DNA of 64,000 nucleotides from Haloarcula amylolytica JCM 13557 (lineage in GTDB: Archaea > Halobacteriota > Halobacteria > Halobacteriales > Haloarculaceae). Both the position numbers and the translations under genes were made by a program. Shown piece after piece: positions 29,973-39,638 of the stretch. The stretch is taken from assembly GCF_000336615.1 (NCBI RefSeq), contig NZ_AOLW01000024.1:196444-260443 (forward strand). The letters are read 5' to 3'. Position 1 is the stretch's first letter, and each line of letters begins with the position of its first letter. The notes beneath the pieces were generated by a model, which was not told where the DNA came from, ran no database searches, and was given only the letters and a program-made list of their open reading frames with translations.

Positions 29973-31130
29973 ATGTCGCCCAGGAGAAACCCGACGCGCC
30001 GGGACTTCATCGCTACGAGCGGGGTAGCACTTGGGGTGAGTGTCGCCGGCTGTGCAACGGGGGATGACGCCGCGGACGAGACCCCGTCCGAGGCTGCACC
30101 TGGCGGTACCGAATCGACGCCCGAAGGAACCGAACAGGGACGGGGAAATGAGCTCCCGACAGCGTCTGCCCAGGAACGGCCATTAGTGCACATCCCGGCA
30201 CATCAAGACGGGATGCGGATGGTCGGTATGGAGGAGGTAGGACCGTATATGGTGGCGATGTCCTATACACTGCTTCACGACTTCTGGATACTAACTGGCA
30301 AGGAGAAGATTTACGTACAGATCGAGGACGGGCAGGGACTGCATCTCATGGCAACCGTGTGGGACCCTGAGTACAACCAGCGCATCCCGCTGGGTAGCCC
30401 GCCGGTCGAGGTTCGAGCCGCCGAAAGCGGCGACAGTGTGACCAAAAAGTCGCTGTGGCCGATGCTGTCCCAGCAGATGGGCCCACACTTCGGGGACAAC
30501 GTCGCGTTTCCGGAGGAGGGAGAGTACACGGTGCAACTCTCGTTTGACCCGGTCTCAGCGCGGCAGTTAGGGGAGTATCGCGGGCGGTTCACCGACGCGG
30601 TGGACGCCGAGTTCGACCTGCTGTTCAGAACCGACATCACGAACAACATTCGCGAGCGGTTCGTCGACGAGGCGGGACAAGCGGGGGCGCTCGAACCGAT
30701 GGAGACGGATATGCAGCCCGACGGAAGGCTGGCGGATGCAGCGTCGCTACCGGGTGAACACGGCGGGATCGTCGAAAGTGGTGCTGCGGAATTTGTGGTG
30801 CAGGTGCTGCGTAGGGCTCCGGCCGGAATCGACAGCTCTGGCCCGTATCTCGCCGTGTCCGCTCGAACGCCGTACAACCAGTATCCCCTCCCGTTCATGG
30901 GTCTCCGAGCAACTGTGGCCAACGCCGGCGAGGAGGTCCGCGAGCCACTGAAAGCAGCCGTTCACCCCGAGCTGGGGTATCATTACGGTGCCCCGTTCCC
31001 TGCTATCGCGATGGGTGACGAGGTGACGCTTTCGGTCGGGGCCCCGCCACAGGTCGCGCGACATCGCGGCTACCAGACTGCGTTTCTGGAGTTCGACGAC
31101 ACGACGCTCACGCTCGGAGACGGGACGTAG
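29973..31130 (+). CDS. Tat lipoprotein, P19/Tp34-like metal-binding candidate
   Basis: 385 residues. A Tat signal (TRRDFIATSG, Arg 9-10) ends in a lipobox with Cys27. A Thr/Glu/Pro linker (about 28-65) leads to a beta-rich domain with Met/His-containing segments (HIPAHQDGMRMVGMEEVG; GLHLMATVWD; MLSQQMGPHFGDNV). It ends this half with EGEYTVQLSFDP. This pattern recalls the P19/Tp34 periplasmic iron-copper proteins and the haloarchaeal DUF7350 family; I cannot confirm either without a search. A C-terminal beta domain (about 240-385) follows. It lies 87 nt after the DyP-like gene, with its own possible TATA (GTTTTTTATCC, 29940-29950). Confidence 0.65.
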   Translation: MSPRRNPTRRDFIATSGVALGVSVAGCATGDDAADETPSEAAPGGTESTPEGTEQGRGNELPTASAQERPLVHIPAHQDGMRMVGMEEVGPYMVAMSYTLLHDFWILTGKEKIYVQIEDGQGLHLMATVWDPEYNQRIPLGSPPVEVRAAESGDSVTKKSLWPMLSQQMGPHFGDNVAFPEEGEYTVQLSFDPVSARQLGEYRGRFTDAVDAEFDLLFRTDITNNIRERFVDEAGQAGALEPMETDMQPDGRLADAASLPGEHGGIVESGAAEFVVQVLRRAPAGIDSSGPYLAVSARTPYNQYPLPFMGLRATVANAGEEVREPLKAAVHPELGYHYGAPFPAIAMGDEVTLSVGAPPQVARHRGYQTAFLEFDDTTLTLGDGT

Positions 31131-31425
31131 GGGGGCTACTCGGGGACACAGCGAGGAGACGACAGTTCTCACGCCAGACGTGGCCTGGCCGTGTACTGTC
31201 AGCTACGATCGAGATGCAACTCCGGGTCAGAGTGCCACATCGGGAGAGAGTCTGCTACCGCCGAGACGACGGAACCCAGCTACAACCATCGCACGGAAGG
31301 CGGGCGCTGGGATGCCGGACGACCGACGACGAGAGAGCGCACGACGGCGATGCGGCCCAGTGTAGGACACGCCGCACACAGCGGCGAGACAGTACCGGGT
31401 AGCCCGGACGAATCCATGTTTGTAG
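31131..31425. other. Intergenic region between convergent genes
   Basis: 295 nt between two 3' ends. Short frames here are Arg/Thr-rich and non-acidic. I see no gene or clear terminator. Confidence 0.4.
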
Positions 31426-33114
31426 CTACTCTGTCTTGATTCGGCCTTCGACCGACGGCGAAATCGTCCCGTCCTCCTCGATTGCGTCCTCGACGATGAC
31501 CGACAGCAGTTCGCCCTCGTTCGCGTCGATAATCCTCGGGGCGTCCTGGAACATCGTGTAGCTGTCGCCGCCTGTGGCGGTGAAGCCGTTCGTTGCGACG
31601 GTGTAGGTCGCTTCGGTGTCGAGTGGCTCACCACCGACTGTTACCTCCGTGACGCGGTCGCCCTTCGATTTGTCCGGGTCGTATGTGTAGCGCATACCGC
31701 TCACCTGCAGGAATCCGCCCCCGCCGGTCGAACTGAGCTCCAGTGCCTCGACCAGCGTTTCACCGGTGACCTCGATGGTCACCTGGTTGTTCCCGAACGG
31801 GAGGACGCTGTAGACCATCCGTCTCGTGATATCCCCTTCGGGGTAGAGTTCGTCGGTCCGGATACCCCCACCGTTCTGGATTGCGACGTCCGCGTTACCG
31901 TGGCTGCGGAGCGCATCGGCGATGTAGTTCCCGAAGTTCGACTCCTCGGAACGCACAGTGTCTTCGCGGGCATCGAGCGGGACGGTTGTCTCGCCGACGA
32001 CGACGTCGAGCTCGTCGCTGAGCTTGCTCTCGTAGCTTTCCGCGACTTCGAGCACACCTGGGTGCGGTTCGACGCGGCCCTCATCAACCGCGGCAGCGGT
32101 GTCGTACACCGTCAGGCTGTGGTCGGTTCGCTCCCCGTCTTCGACAGTGAGCGTCAGTTCGCCGAGGTAGTCGTACTCGTCGTCAACAAACGAAAGCACC
32201 GTGTCGTTCACGACTTGGGGCTCCTCGGAGAACGTCGCGGCGTGGTCGCCGACGATGGCGTCGATGCCGTCGACAGACTCCGCGAGCTCGACGGCGGCCG
32301 GGCTTGCCACATGGGACAGCACGACGACAAGATCAGCGCCGTCGTCCCGCATTTCGGTCACGACTGCCTCGACCGGGGCTTCGAGGCCCGGGACCTCCGT
32401 CGTCTCGCCCATGGTGGTGATTGTCGGCGCTTCGACGTTGATTATGCCCGTGAGCCCGACAGTCACATCGCCGGCCGAAACGAGTTCGTACTGGCTCGCT
32501 CCCTGTTCAGCGCCGAACACGTCGCCCGTTTGTGCGTTGCGGGCGTTCGCGCTCACCCACTGGAACTCGCTGTCGGAAATGCGGTCCCGCAACACGTCCG
32601 GCCCTCTGTCGAAGTCGTGGTTCCCGAACGTGTCGAACTCCAGCCCGCCCTCGTTGAACGCGTCGACGATGTGTTTGCCGTCGAACTGTGCGGAGAGAAT
32701 AGAGGTGGCCAGGTCGTCGCCGGATCCGACCTTTATTGAGTGGTCGTTGTTGTCCGCGATCTGATTCATCAGGTCGAAGTAGGTAGCGATGTTCGCCGCC
32801 TCTTCGAGGTCGCCATAACTGCCGTGGACGTGGGTGTCGTGGACGAGCGTCACCTCGCCCGTTGCAGGTTCAGATGTGCTCTCGGCCGTGCCAGATGAGG
32901 TCGTGGTCTCCTCAGCATCTGTAGATGCTTCGTCGGTCTGCTCGGTGCCGTCGTCGGAACTGGAAGCACAGCCGGCGAGTCCCGCAACGCCGAGTGTAGC
33001 AGTAGCCGAGAGGAACTTCCGCCGGTCGACTGGTGTGTTCGTCGTATCGTTCTCCGATCGGTCCGCTGAAGCGGCTTCTAGGTCTTCTTTGTTGCTTCGT
33101 GACACAGCATACAT
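31426..33114 (-). CDS. 5'-nucleotidase / metallophosphoesterase, Tat lipoprotein
   Basis: 562 residues. A Tat signal (DRRKFLSATATLG, Arg 31-32) and a lipobox Cys49 place it outside the membrane. An N-terminal calcineurin-like metallophosphatase has DTHVHG, the GNHDFDRG motif and a late GDHAA. The C-terminal 5'-nucleotidase domain has SNFGNYIADALR, NGGGIR and TNGFTATGGDSY for substrate binding. It should remove phosphate from extracellular nucleotides. TTTTATATAAACG about 13-25 nt upstream gives a strong promoter with almost no leader. The nearby nucleoside hydrolase suggests nucleotide scavenging. Confidence 0.92.
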   Translation of the reverse strand: MYAVSRSNKEDLEAASADRSENDTTNTPVDRRKFLSATATLGVAGLAGCASSSDDGTEQTDEASTDAEETTTSSGTAESTSEPATGEVTLVHDTHVHGSYGDLEEAANIATYFDLMNQIADNNDHSIKVGSGDDLATSILSAQFDGKHIVDAFNEGGLEFDTFGNHDFDRGPDVLRDRISDSEFQWVSANARNAQTGDVFGAEQGASQYELVSAGDVTVGLTGIINVEAPTITTMGETTEVPGLEAPVEAVVTEMRDDGADLVVVLSHVASPAAVELAESVDGIDAIVGDHAATFSEEPQVVNDTVLSFVDDEYDYLGELTLTVEDGERTDHSLTVYDTAAAVDEGRVEPHPGVLEVAESYESKLSDELDVVVGETTVPLDAREDTVRSEESNFGNYIADALRSHGNADVAIQNGGGIRTDELYPEGDITRRMVYSVLPFGNNQVTIEVTGETLVEALELSSTGGGGFLQVSGMRYTYDPDKSKGDRVTEVTVGGEPLDTEATYTVATNGFTATGGDSYTMFQDAPRIIDANEGELLSVIVEDAIEEDGTISPSVEGRIKTE

Positions 33115-33427
33115 TAGATTGAACGTTTATATAAAATATTTGCTGGGTGCTAATGTGACGGAACTACAACAATTAATCCACACAGACGCTGGTGTGGTAA
33201 TATGGCGCAAAGTGAATCACAGACTTGTGCCATATTGGCATTCGGTCGGCAATAGCACAGTAGCGCAAGTTCGGACACACTCGTGCTGCAGCGGTGGAGC
33301 AGTCCGCGCCTCAGTGGTCTGGTTTCCGTGGCTTCAGGCTGTCGGCTCATCGGATTTTCGCCCCGAAGACAGTTTCACGGGTGTAATCAGGGCGTTGTAA
33401 TAGCAGAACCGACACAGCAAGCGGCCG
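33115..33427. other. Intergenic region with nucleotidase promoter
   Basis: 313 nt. The left end holds the AT-rich promoter of the 5'-nucleotidase (33126-33138). CCACAC (33178-33183) and GTGTGG (33192-33197) form an 8-nt-spaced inverted repeat of unknown role. The rest shows no gene. Confidence 0.5.
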
Positions 33428-34354
33428 CTACTGCGTCGCGTAGGCCTGGAGGCCCGTCTCAAGGATGTCCCGGTATCGGTCGACGTCGATGTCGACAGCG
33501 ACACGGCTGTTTGGCTCGTTGTCGGTCGTGCCGTGCTCGTCACAGATGACGGCCCCGTGGCAGGGGCCGCCGGTCGTGTCTACCTCAATGTGGTACTCCT
33601 CGAAGGTGAGTACCGATTCGTCGATGAGATCGGCGACGACGGCGGCGTCGTGGATAGCCGGCGCATCGGCCAGCGGGTAGGTCCCGGAGTCGGGTCGGTA
33701 GTCGAGCCACTCGGCGATGGTTCCGCGGACGCCGTCGGCCGTGCGGAACTCCTCGATGAACTCGGGGGAGACGGTGGCGCGGTTGGTCACGTCCAGGCCG
33801 ACCATCCGCGTGTTGGCGTCCTGCAGGACGCGGCTGGCCGCCGCGGGGTCGTTGTGGAAGTTGGCCTCGGCCATCGGCGTCACGTTCCCGGTCGTCATTG
33901 CCGCCCCACCCATGAGATAGATGTCCTCGACGAGGTCTGGTAACCGGGGCTCCTTGGCCAGTGCGATCGCCAGATTCGGAAGCGGACCGACGGCCGCGAT
34001 CGTCAGTTCGTCCCCGTACTCGTGGGCGGCTTCGACGATTGCGTCGGCCCCGTGGATGTCCCGCGTGTCGCCCTCGGCGTCGGGGATGTCGCCGTGGAGC
34101 CCGTTCTCGCCGTGAATCCACTCGGCGGTCGTGAGATCGTCGACGAGCGGACGCCCACAGCCCCGGGACACCGGAACGTCGTAGCCACCGAGGTCCAGTA
34201 TCGCGTGGGCGTTTCGCGTCGTGTTCTCGATAGTCGTGTTCCCACAGACAGTTGAGAGACCGACAACGTCGATCCCGTCGTGACCGAGCGCCATCGCCAG
34301 CATGACCGCGTCGTCGCAGCCAGGGTCCGTATCGAAGAAGACTTTGCGTGACAT
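33428..34354 (-). CDS. Nucleoside hydrolase (inosine-uridine preferring type)
   Basis: 308 residues. The N-terminal DTDPGCDDAVML holds the Asp cluster that binds calcium in this family. YLMGGAA and GLDVTN are further family motifs. It has no signal peptide and acts in the cytoplasm, splitting nucleosides into base and ribose. The start MSRKVFF is chosen because CTTTTAAG lies about 27 nt upstream and because the catalytic motif is normally within 12 residues of the N-terminus; earlier in-frame codons are non-homologous. With the 5'-nucleotidase it makes a salvage route for extracellular nucleotides. Confidence 0.93.
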   Translation of the reverse strand: MSRKVFFDTDPGCDDAVMLAMALGHDGIDVVGLSTVCGNTTIENTTRNAHAILDLGGYDVPVSRGCGRPLVDDLTTAEWIHGENGLHGDIPDAEGDTRDIHGADAIVEAAHEYGDELTIAAVGPLPNLAIALAKEPRLPDLVEDIYLMGGAAMTTGNVTPMAEANFHNDPAAASRVLQDANTRMVGLDVTNRATVSPEFIEEFRTADGVRGTIAEWLDYRPDSGTYPLADAPAIHDAAVVADLIDESVLTFEEYHIEVDTTGGPCHGAVICDEHGTTDNEPNSRVAVDIDVDRYRDILETGLQAYATQ

Positions 34355-34697
34355 ACCTTCGAAGTTCCGCCCATCGGGTCTTAAAAGCTGGTACGTGCCG
34401 GTTGTGACACGGACACCGCCGGAGACAGACCTGTGGGCGATCTGTCGGGCCGTCGTCGCTACCACAATCCGTGTGTCGGAATGTGTGGCCGACAGACAAG
34501 GTGTGTCCGCCAAAGCCGTCTTATACTGGCCAAGCGGTGCGATACTGGGGGGACAGCTGAGGGTTCATCCATCCCCGAAGTCCGGGCCACAGCTCAGGGG
34601 GAAAGTCAATCATTCGTTACGGAGAACAGTCAGTATCCGGAAACAGTGCGTCTATCATAAATTTTAACTATATAGTCACAATACCGTACAGGAAGTG
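34355..34697. other. Divergent promoter region
   Basis: 343 nt between the nucleoside hydrolase and the CehA-like gene. It has a TATA at each end: CTTTTAAG for the minus gene, and ACTATATAG (about 34668-34676) for the plus gene. Short frames between them were not credible. Confidence 0.55.
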
Positions 34698-37600
34698 ATG
34701 GATAGAAATCACATACGGCCAGTACTACTCAGCGTACTACTCGTTTTGTCGGTTGTCAGCACCGGCTTCCTCGGAAGCGCCGCTGCTGCGCCGAGCGAAC
34801 AAAACGAGCTGGCAACGGCGAACAGTCAGACAGCAACACAGACGGCCTCGGCTGGTGGAGCGACCTGTCAGCTCGACGGGAGCTGTCCGGTTCCTGATGA
34901 TTCGGTCGATCTCAACAACAGCGGTGCCGGCGTCGACGTGTTGATCGACGGGAGTCATCAGGGCTCGACGTTCACGAAGTTCGCAAACCGACTCAGCGAA
35001 CGCGGGTACGACGTCGACACGAAACGGTCGACGACCGGCGGGCTGACCTCGTGGAACAGTTCGGCCGCGAGCGGGCTGTCGGACTACGACGTGGTCATCA
35101 TTCCCGTCCCCCAGACGGCCTATAGCGAGGCCGAGCAGGATGCAATCGACGAGTACGTCAGAAACGGCGGCAGCCTGTTCGTCGTCGGGGACTGGACCTC
35201 GCCACTACAGGGCCACGCCGGCAAGCTCAACGACATCACCGACCCGTACGGGCTCCACTTCAACGGCGAGAGCGACAAGTGGCTCCGGAACGTTCAGGAT
35301 CCGACCAACAAGACAGTCGAGGACTACGAGTGGCGGGTCATTCTGCACAACACGGGCCGGCATCCGATAATGAACAACGTCGACACCGTGGAGTACGACG
35401 GAGTCAGTCTCAACGTCACCGACACCGAAAACGGGACGCAGGCCCCGTTGCTGTACGGTGACAGCGATACTTACGAGTACACCTACTCCACGACAGAGAA
35501 AGAGTACCCCCGTGGCGAGCGCATCGTCGGTGCGGCCGCGACGTGGGACATCGGTGACAACGGCCGCGTCGTCGCCTTCGGCAGCCAGAAGTCGCTCACG
35601 ACGTATCTCACCGACGAGTGGCAGGCCGAACACCAGCAGACCGACACGCGGCCGTTCCTCTTCCGAACGGTGAAGTGGCTGGCCTCGTCGGGCCACGTCG
35701 AGCGACCGGACAGGCCGGTCGCCGTCACCGGCGAGCGAATCAAGGGCGGCGAGACGCCGGCGAACGAGACTATCGTCCTGAAAAACAGCGAAGTCGCCGC
35801 CGCCATCGGCACTGAAACTAACGGTCCTTTCGGCACGCTGCCGGGCGGTATCTACGACGCCAACGCGTACGGGCTGACGACCGACCAGATCGGCGTCGCC
35901 GAGTTCGCGTTCAACAACTTCGGGACGTGGCCCGTCTACGAGTCCTTCGAGCGCCAGAACGCCACCGGGCCGGACGGCGCGGCGGTCGTCACCGCGACCG
36001 GCCACGTCAGTACGAATCCGAACGTCTCCGTCACGACGACGTACACGCTGCCGGCCAATTCCAGCCACATCTGGATCAACACCACGATGGAGAACGGCGG
36101 CGATCAGCGCCTCCCGGTCAACGATTCCGAGCGCCTCCAGAGCGGGGCAGCACTGAGTTCCGAGGGGCAGTCGACCTGGCTCCCCGGTTCGGGGAGACTC
36201 GAGGAGACGCGCTCGCCGCCAGTGAGTGCCGACACACTCGACCAGCCCTGGGCCGCGCTCACCGGTGACCGCGTGAGCTACGGCGTCTGGGGCGGGAACG
36301 GCTCCTTTACCTCGTACACGGGTGCCACGACCTGGATTGACCCGTGGCTCGAACACCGTCTCGACCCCGGCGAAACGCGGTCAGCGGAGTTCGCTCTCTT
36401 CGTCGGCGAGGACGGTTCAAGTAGCGCGACCAGCGAGTACTACAACCAGCAGCAGGGAACCGAGACGGGTACTGTGACTGGCAGCATCGAAAGCACGGAC
36501 AACGAGTCTGTCTCACAGGCCACAGTCACCGCCTCGAAGGGCGACCGCGCGTTCACCTACACCGTCGGGTCGGAGACCGGAACGTACGAACTCGAACTCC
36601 CCGCCGGTGAGTACACGCTGACGGCCGATGCCAGCGGATTCGCGGCATCAGAGCCGAAGTCCGTTACCGTCAGCGGCGGCGAAACGGCCACTGCCGACTT
36701 CGACTCGCTGGAGGGGCCGGCCCCCGTCAACGTCACCGCAACGATAGACGACGAGGGCGAGGTCAGTCCCGCCGACGCCCGGATTACGGTGCTCGACGAC
36801 GGCACCGCGGTCGAGACCGTCTACACCCAGACGACGCCGGCCGGCACGGCCTCGTTCCAGCTCCCGCCCGGTAACTACACGCTGGTGTTCAACCACGGGA
36901 CCGGCTACATCGCCGAACCAGTCGAGAAGAACATCTCAGTGACGCCCGGCGAGAAAGTCAGCGTCAACGCGACGTTCACCGAGGAACTGGACCCCAGCGA
37001 GCGCAACTGGGTCGGCATCGACCCCCACGCCCACAGCAGCGTCAGCTTCGACGGCAAGACGCCCATCGATAACTTCGTCGCCATCCAGAAATCGGCGGGC
37101 GTCGACGCGGTGTTCATCTCCGACCACAACGCCATCGGCGGCTGGGGCTCGATGGAGTCACAGGCCGCGGAGCGCGACATCATGTTCATCCGGAGCGAGG
37201 AGATCACCACCGGCGACCTGGGGCACTTCAACCCCTACCCGATGCACGGCGAGGAGATGGTCGACTCCGACGGGACCCTCGTGGAGTTCATCGAGGAGTC
37301 CCGCAGCCGACACAACGCGACGGTGTTCCAGATCAACCATCCGGGTGACCGCTTCGTCAGCCTCGACAGTGCGCCCGGCCAACACGAGGAGTACCTCCCG
37401 ATGGTCGACGCCATCGAGGCGTACAACGGCCCGTACGGCGAGTCCGACACCGCCAGCGTCCAGGGGCTGTTCACCCTCTGGAACGAGGGCTACGAAATCA
37501 CGGCGACCGGTGTCAGCGACGATCACTGTTCGCAGTGCTTCCCGGCGAAATACGGCACCGCCCGCACGCGGGCATACGTCGAGGGACCCGTCACGCCAGA

Positions 37601-38153
37601 GAAGTGGGCTCAGTCCGTGAAAGACGGGCACACGTACGCGACGTACGGTCCGTCCGTCGAGTTCACCGTCGACGACAGGATGCCCGGCGAGACCGTGAAC
37701 ACGACCGCCGGGTCGTCCGTGGAGGCGTCCGCAACGGTCCGAAACCTCGACGAACTGGCCTACGCCGAGGTCATCCGGAACGGCACGACCGTCTCGAACG
37801 TCACGCTCGACGGGACGAACGACACTATGAGCACTGACGTGGACATCGACGGGAACGCCTGGGTCGCCTTCCGCGTCGTCGACGAGGACGGCGACCGAGC
37901 GCTGACCAGCCCGGTCTGGATTTCGACCGACCAGCAGGCCGAATCCGGGACTGACGGCAACGGCGAATCCGGCGGCACTACGGGGACTGCGACGCCGGCG
38001 GACACCGAGGGCGAGTCAGCGACCACGGCGGCGGATGACACTGCAACCGCGGAGTCGGAGACGACCGCCGCGTCCGGACCCGGGTTCACCGCCGTCGTCA
38101 CGCTGCTCGCACTCGTCGGCGCAGCGCTGCTCGCAACGCGACGGAGGACCTGA
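34698..38153 (+). CDS. CehA/McbA-like PHP metallohydrolase with PGF-CTERM surface anchor
   Basis: 1151 residues. A Sec signal peptide (about 8-30) precedes a ThuA/DUF4350-like domain (about 75-330) with VDVLIDGSHQGSTF. A beta domain follows, then two carboxypeptidase-regulatory repeats (about 590-760). The PHP-type metal motifs DPHAHSSVSFDG (about 774) and FISDHNAIGGW (about 806) come next, with DDHCSQC near the C-terminal half. A Thr/Asp/Glu stalk leads to SGPGFTAVVTLLALVGAAL plus a basic tail, the PGF-CTERM signal cut by archaeosortase A. It is an S-layer or membrane-anchored esterase or phosphoesterase; the substrate is unknown. TATA placement supports ATG 34698. The His-rich lipoprotein gene follows after 3 nt. 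Confidence 0.85.
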   Translation: MDRNHIRPVLLSVLLVLSVVSTGFLGSAAAAPSEQNELATANSQTATQTASAGGATCQLDGSCPVPDDSVDLNNSGAGVDVLIDGSHQGSTFTKFANRLSERGYDVDTKRSTTGGLTSWNSSAASGLSDYDVVIIPVPQTAYSEAEQDAIDEYVRNGGSLFVVGDWTSPLQGHAGKLNDITDPYGLHFNGESDKWLRNVQDPTNKTVEDYEWRVILHNTGRHPIMNNVDTVEYDGVSLNVTDTENGTQAPLLYGDSDTYEYTYSTTEKEYPRGERIVGAAATWDIGDNGRVVAFGSQKSLTTYLTDEWQAEHQQTDTRPFLFRTVKWLASSGHVERPDRPVAVTGERIKGGETPANETIVLKNSEVAAAIGTETNGPFGTLPGGIYDANAYGLTTDQIGVAEFAFNNFGTWPVYESFERQNATGPDGAAVVTATGHVSTNPNVSVTTTYTLPANSSHIWINTTMENGGDQRLPVNDSERLQSGAALSSEGQSTWLPGSGRLEETRSPPVSADTLDQPWAALTGDRVSYGVWGGNGSFTSYTGATTWIDPWLEHRLDPGETRSAEFALFVGEDGSSSATSEYYNQQQGTETGTVTGSIESTDNESVSQATVTASKGDRAFTYTVGSETGTYELELPAGEYTLTADASGFAASEPKSVTVSGGETATADFDSLEGPAPVNVTATIDDEGEVSPADARITVLDDGTAVETVYTQTTPAGTASFQLPPGNYTLVFNHGTGYIAEPVEKNISVTPGEKVSVNATFTEELDPSERNWVGIDPHAHSSVSFDGKTPIDNFVAIQKSAGVDAVFISDHNAIGGWGSMESQAAERDIMFIRSEEITTGDLGHFNPYPMHGEEMVDSDGTLVEFIEESRSRHNATVFQINHPGDRFVSLDSAPGQHEEYLPMVDAIEAYNGPYGESDTASVQGLFTLWNEGYEITATGVSDDHCSQCFPAKYGTARTRAYVEGPVTPEKWAQSVKDGHTYATYGPSVEFTVDDRMPGETVNTTAGSSVEASATVRNLDELAYAEVIRNGTTVSNVTLDGTNDTMSTDVDIDGNAWVAFRVVDEDGDRALTSPVWISTDQQAESGTDGNGESGGTTGTATPADTEGESATTAADDTATAESETTAASGPGFTAVVTLLALVGAALLATRRRT

Positions 38154-38156
38154 GCC

Positions 38157-38885
38157 ATGACAGACGCCAGCCAGCGACGGAGTCGGCGTGGGTTCCTCGG
38201 AACCCTCGCGCTGGCTGCGGCGACCAGCGCAGGCTGTAGCAGCCTCGGCGGCACGCAGAACAGCCAGTCGGACGACATCGGAGCCAGCGGCTCGACGGCA
38301 ACGCCCGAGACGGGTGAAACGCCCGCGAGGGGAGACGATGGGGCACATCACGACGAGGCGCACGGCCACACGCACACAGACGGCGGTCACGACCACGGCG
38401 AGGGACACAGCCACGACAGCGAACACGCAGGTGGCGACGACGAAGCCGGCGGTGCTGCCGACACCGAGCTAGCCGCGTTCGAGTCCAACCTGCGGAAGTG
38501 GTTCGTCGACATCGACTCGCTCGCCGTCGAAGACAGCCGCGTCAGGCTGACGTACGTCACGAAGAGCACGCGCGGCCACGAACTCGCGGCCGGCATCGAG
38601 ACGGTCGTCGTCTCGTTCATTCAGGCGTACACGGACGACTGGGGGGTCGAGGGCCTCGACGCGGAGGTGATCGAACCGTCCGGCGACGTGATGGGCTACT
38701 GGCGAACCGAATCGCGGTGGGTCGAACCGGTCGTCGAGGGCCACGAGACGCGGACCGCACTCCTCGAACGGACGCTCGACACGTACCACGGCCGCCTCAC
38801 TCGCGATCACGACCACGCTGGAACCGACCACAGCGGGAACGAAAGCAGTCACCAGCACAACGGGACAGAACACGCGGACCACTGA
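38157..38885 (+). CDS. His-rich Tat lipoprotein
   Basis: 242 residues. A Tat signal (RRSRRGFLGTLAL, Arg 10-11) and lipobox Cys27 anchor it outside. Residues 64-90 contain 10 histidines with Asp and Glu, and the C-terminus (218-242) is again His-rich. Between them is a mixed alpha/beta domain (about 102-215, LRKWFVDIDSLAVEDSRVRL) found, I believe, in other haloarchaeal lipoproteins of unknown function. Both ends look like zinc, nickel or cobalt buffers. It starts 3 nt after the CehA-like gene, so it probably belongs to the same operon and may deliver or hold metal for it. Confidence 0.75.
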   Translation: MTDASQRRSRRGFLGTLALAAATSAGCSSLGGTQNSQSDDIGASGSTATPETGETPARGDDGAHHDEAHGHTHTDGGHDHGEGHSHDSEHAGGDDEAGGAADTELAAFESNLRKWFVDIDSLAVEDSRVRLTYVTKSTRGHELAAGIETVVVSFIQAYTDDWGVEGLDAEVIEPSGDVMGYWRTESRWVEPVVEGHETRTALLERTLDTYHGRLTRDHDHAGTDHSGNESSHQHNGTEHADH

Positions 38886-38910
38886 CGGCAGCAGTGTCAT
38901 CACTGCCGTC
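38884..38910 (+). terminator. Hairpin at the end of the His-rich lipoprotein gene
   Basis: GACGGCAG (38884-38891) and CTGCCGTC (38903-38910) form a perfect 8-bp stem starting on the stop codon. There is no T-run, so its role as terminator is uncertain. Confidence 0.35.
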
Positions 38911-38969
38911 ACTGTCGTTCTGGTAGCGAGAAGATGGGACGCTCAGGTCAGAAAAGCGCTCTATCGTCG

Positions 38970-39164
38970 TCAGACCTTCAGCAACGACAGCAGGCTGACG
39001 CCGACGTCGAAGTACTCGATGAGGCGATAGCCGACGAGGATTCCGAGGATACCCATGACACCAGCGAGGTTCGGTGGGGCCGGAATCGGAACGTCAAGCA
39101 GTCCGAACACGACGCCGGTTGCGACGCCAGTCATCGTCGCGACGATAACGAGTGAGAGATTCAT
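38970..39164 (-). CDS. XapX domain-containing small membrane protein
   Basis: 64 residues. Two hydrophobic helices (about 5-25 and 32-50) flank the signature VPIPAPPNLAGVMGILGILV that defines the XapX family. Such proteins are small inner-membrane proteins of unknown function, named for a gene near xanthosine genes in enteric bacteria. It is a single gene; I see no strong promoter. The TTGLL-like C-terminal tail is short and cytoplasmic or external. Confidence 0.85.
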   Translation of the reverse strand: MNLSLVIVATMTGVATGVVFGLLDVPIPAPPNLAGVMGILGILVGYRLIEYFDVGVSLLSLLKV

Positions 39165-39638
39165 CGGTCAGTCACCACTGTCACGCAGCGAGGACCCACG
39201 CAGTCGCGTGTCGGAACGGCCCGAGAGCGACCAGTGGGTGTGTTTGATGTGTGTGTCATTGGTGGCGTAGAGAACGGGTTCGAGCGGTAAGTATGCTCCT
39301 CATCGAGCCAGCAGTGGTGAATAGTAGCACACACCAATCCCGGACAGTGTTGCAAGGCCGAGAAGGACGCTCGGATATCTGAATTAGCGTCTTTTGTATT
39401 TTTATCTCCAGATATCCACAGTATCTCAGGCTGATATGGCTGCATATACGATAGATAATAATAGAAGTCGGCTAGATAGGAAGAAGAGGTGTATTATGTA
39501 ACCATATAGTGCATAGGCAGAATAGAATAAGCAATAGACACAGATTGAGCGGCGCTGGTAGGCCGAACACTGGCGACGACAACCAGAATAGCCTCCGGGA
39601 GGCTGGCGTTTATAAGCGAGCCACGGGAAGTGATGACG
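39165..39638. other. AT-rich intergenic region upstream of the quinone oxidoreductase-like gene
   Basis: 474 nt. It is markedly AT-rich from 39390 to 39560 compared with neighbours, with many A/T runs. No acidic reading frame is present. The TATA TTTATAAG at 39609-39616 belongs to the MDR gene. Nothing else is identified. Confidence 0.5.
39609..39616 (+). promoter_or_regulatory. TATA box deciding the MDR gene start
   Basis: TTTATAAG is centred about 26 nt before the third of three in-frame start codons (GTG 39630, ATG 39633, ATG 39639). For a leaderless transcript the ATG at 39639 fits best. Confidence 0.6.
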
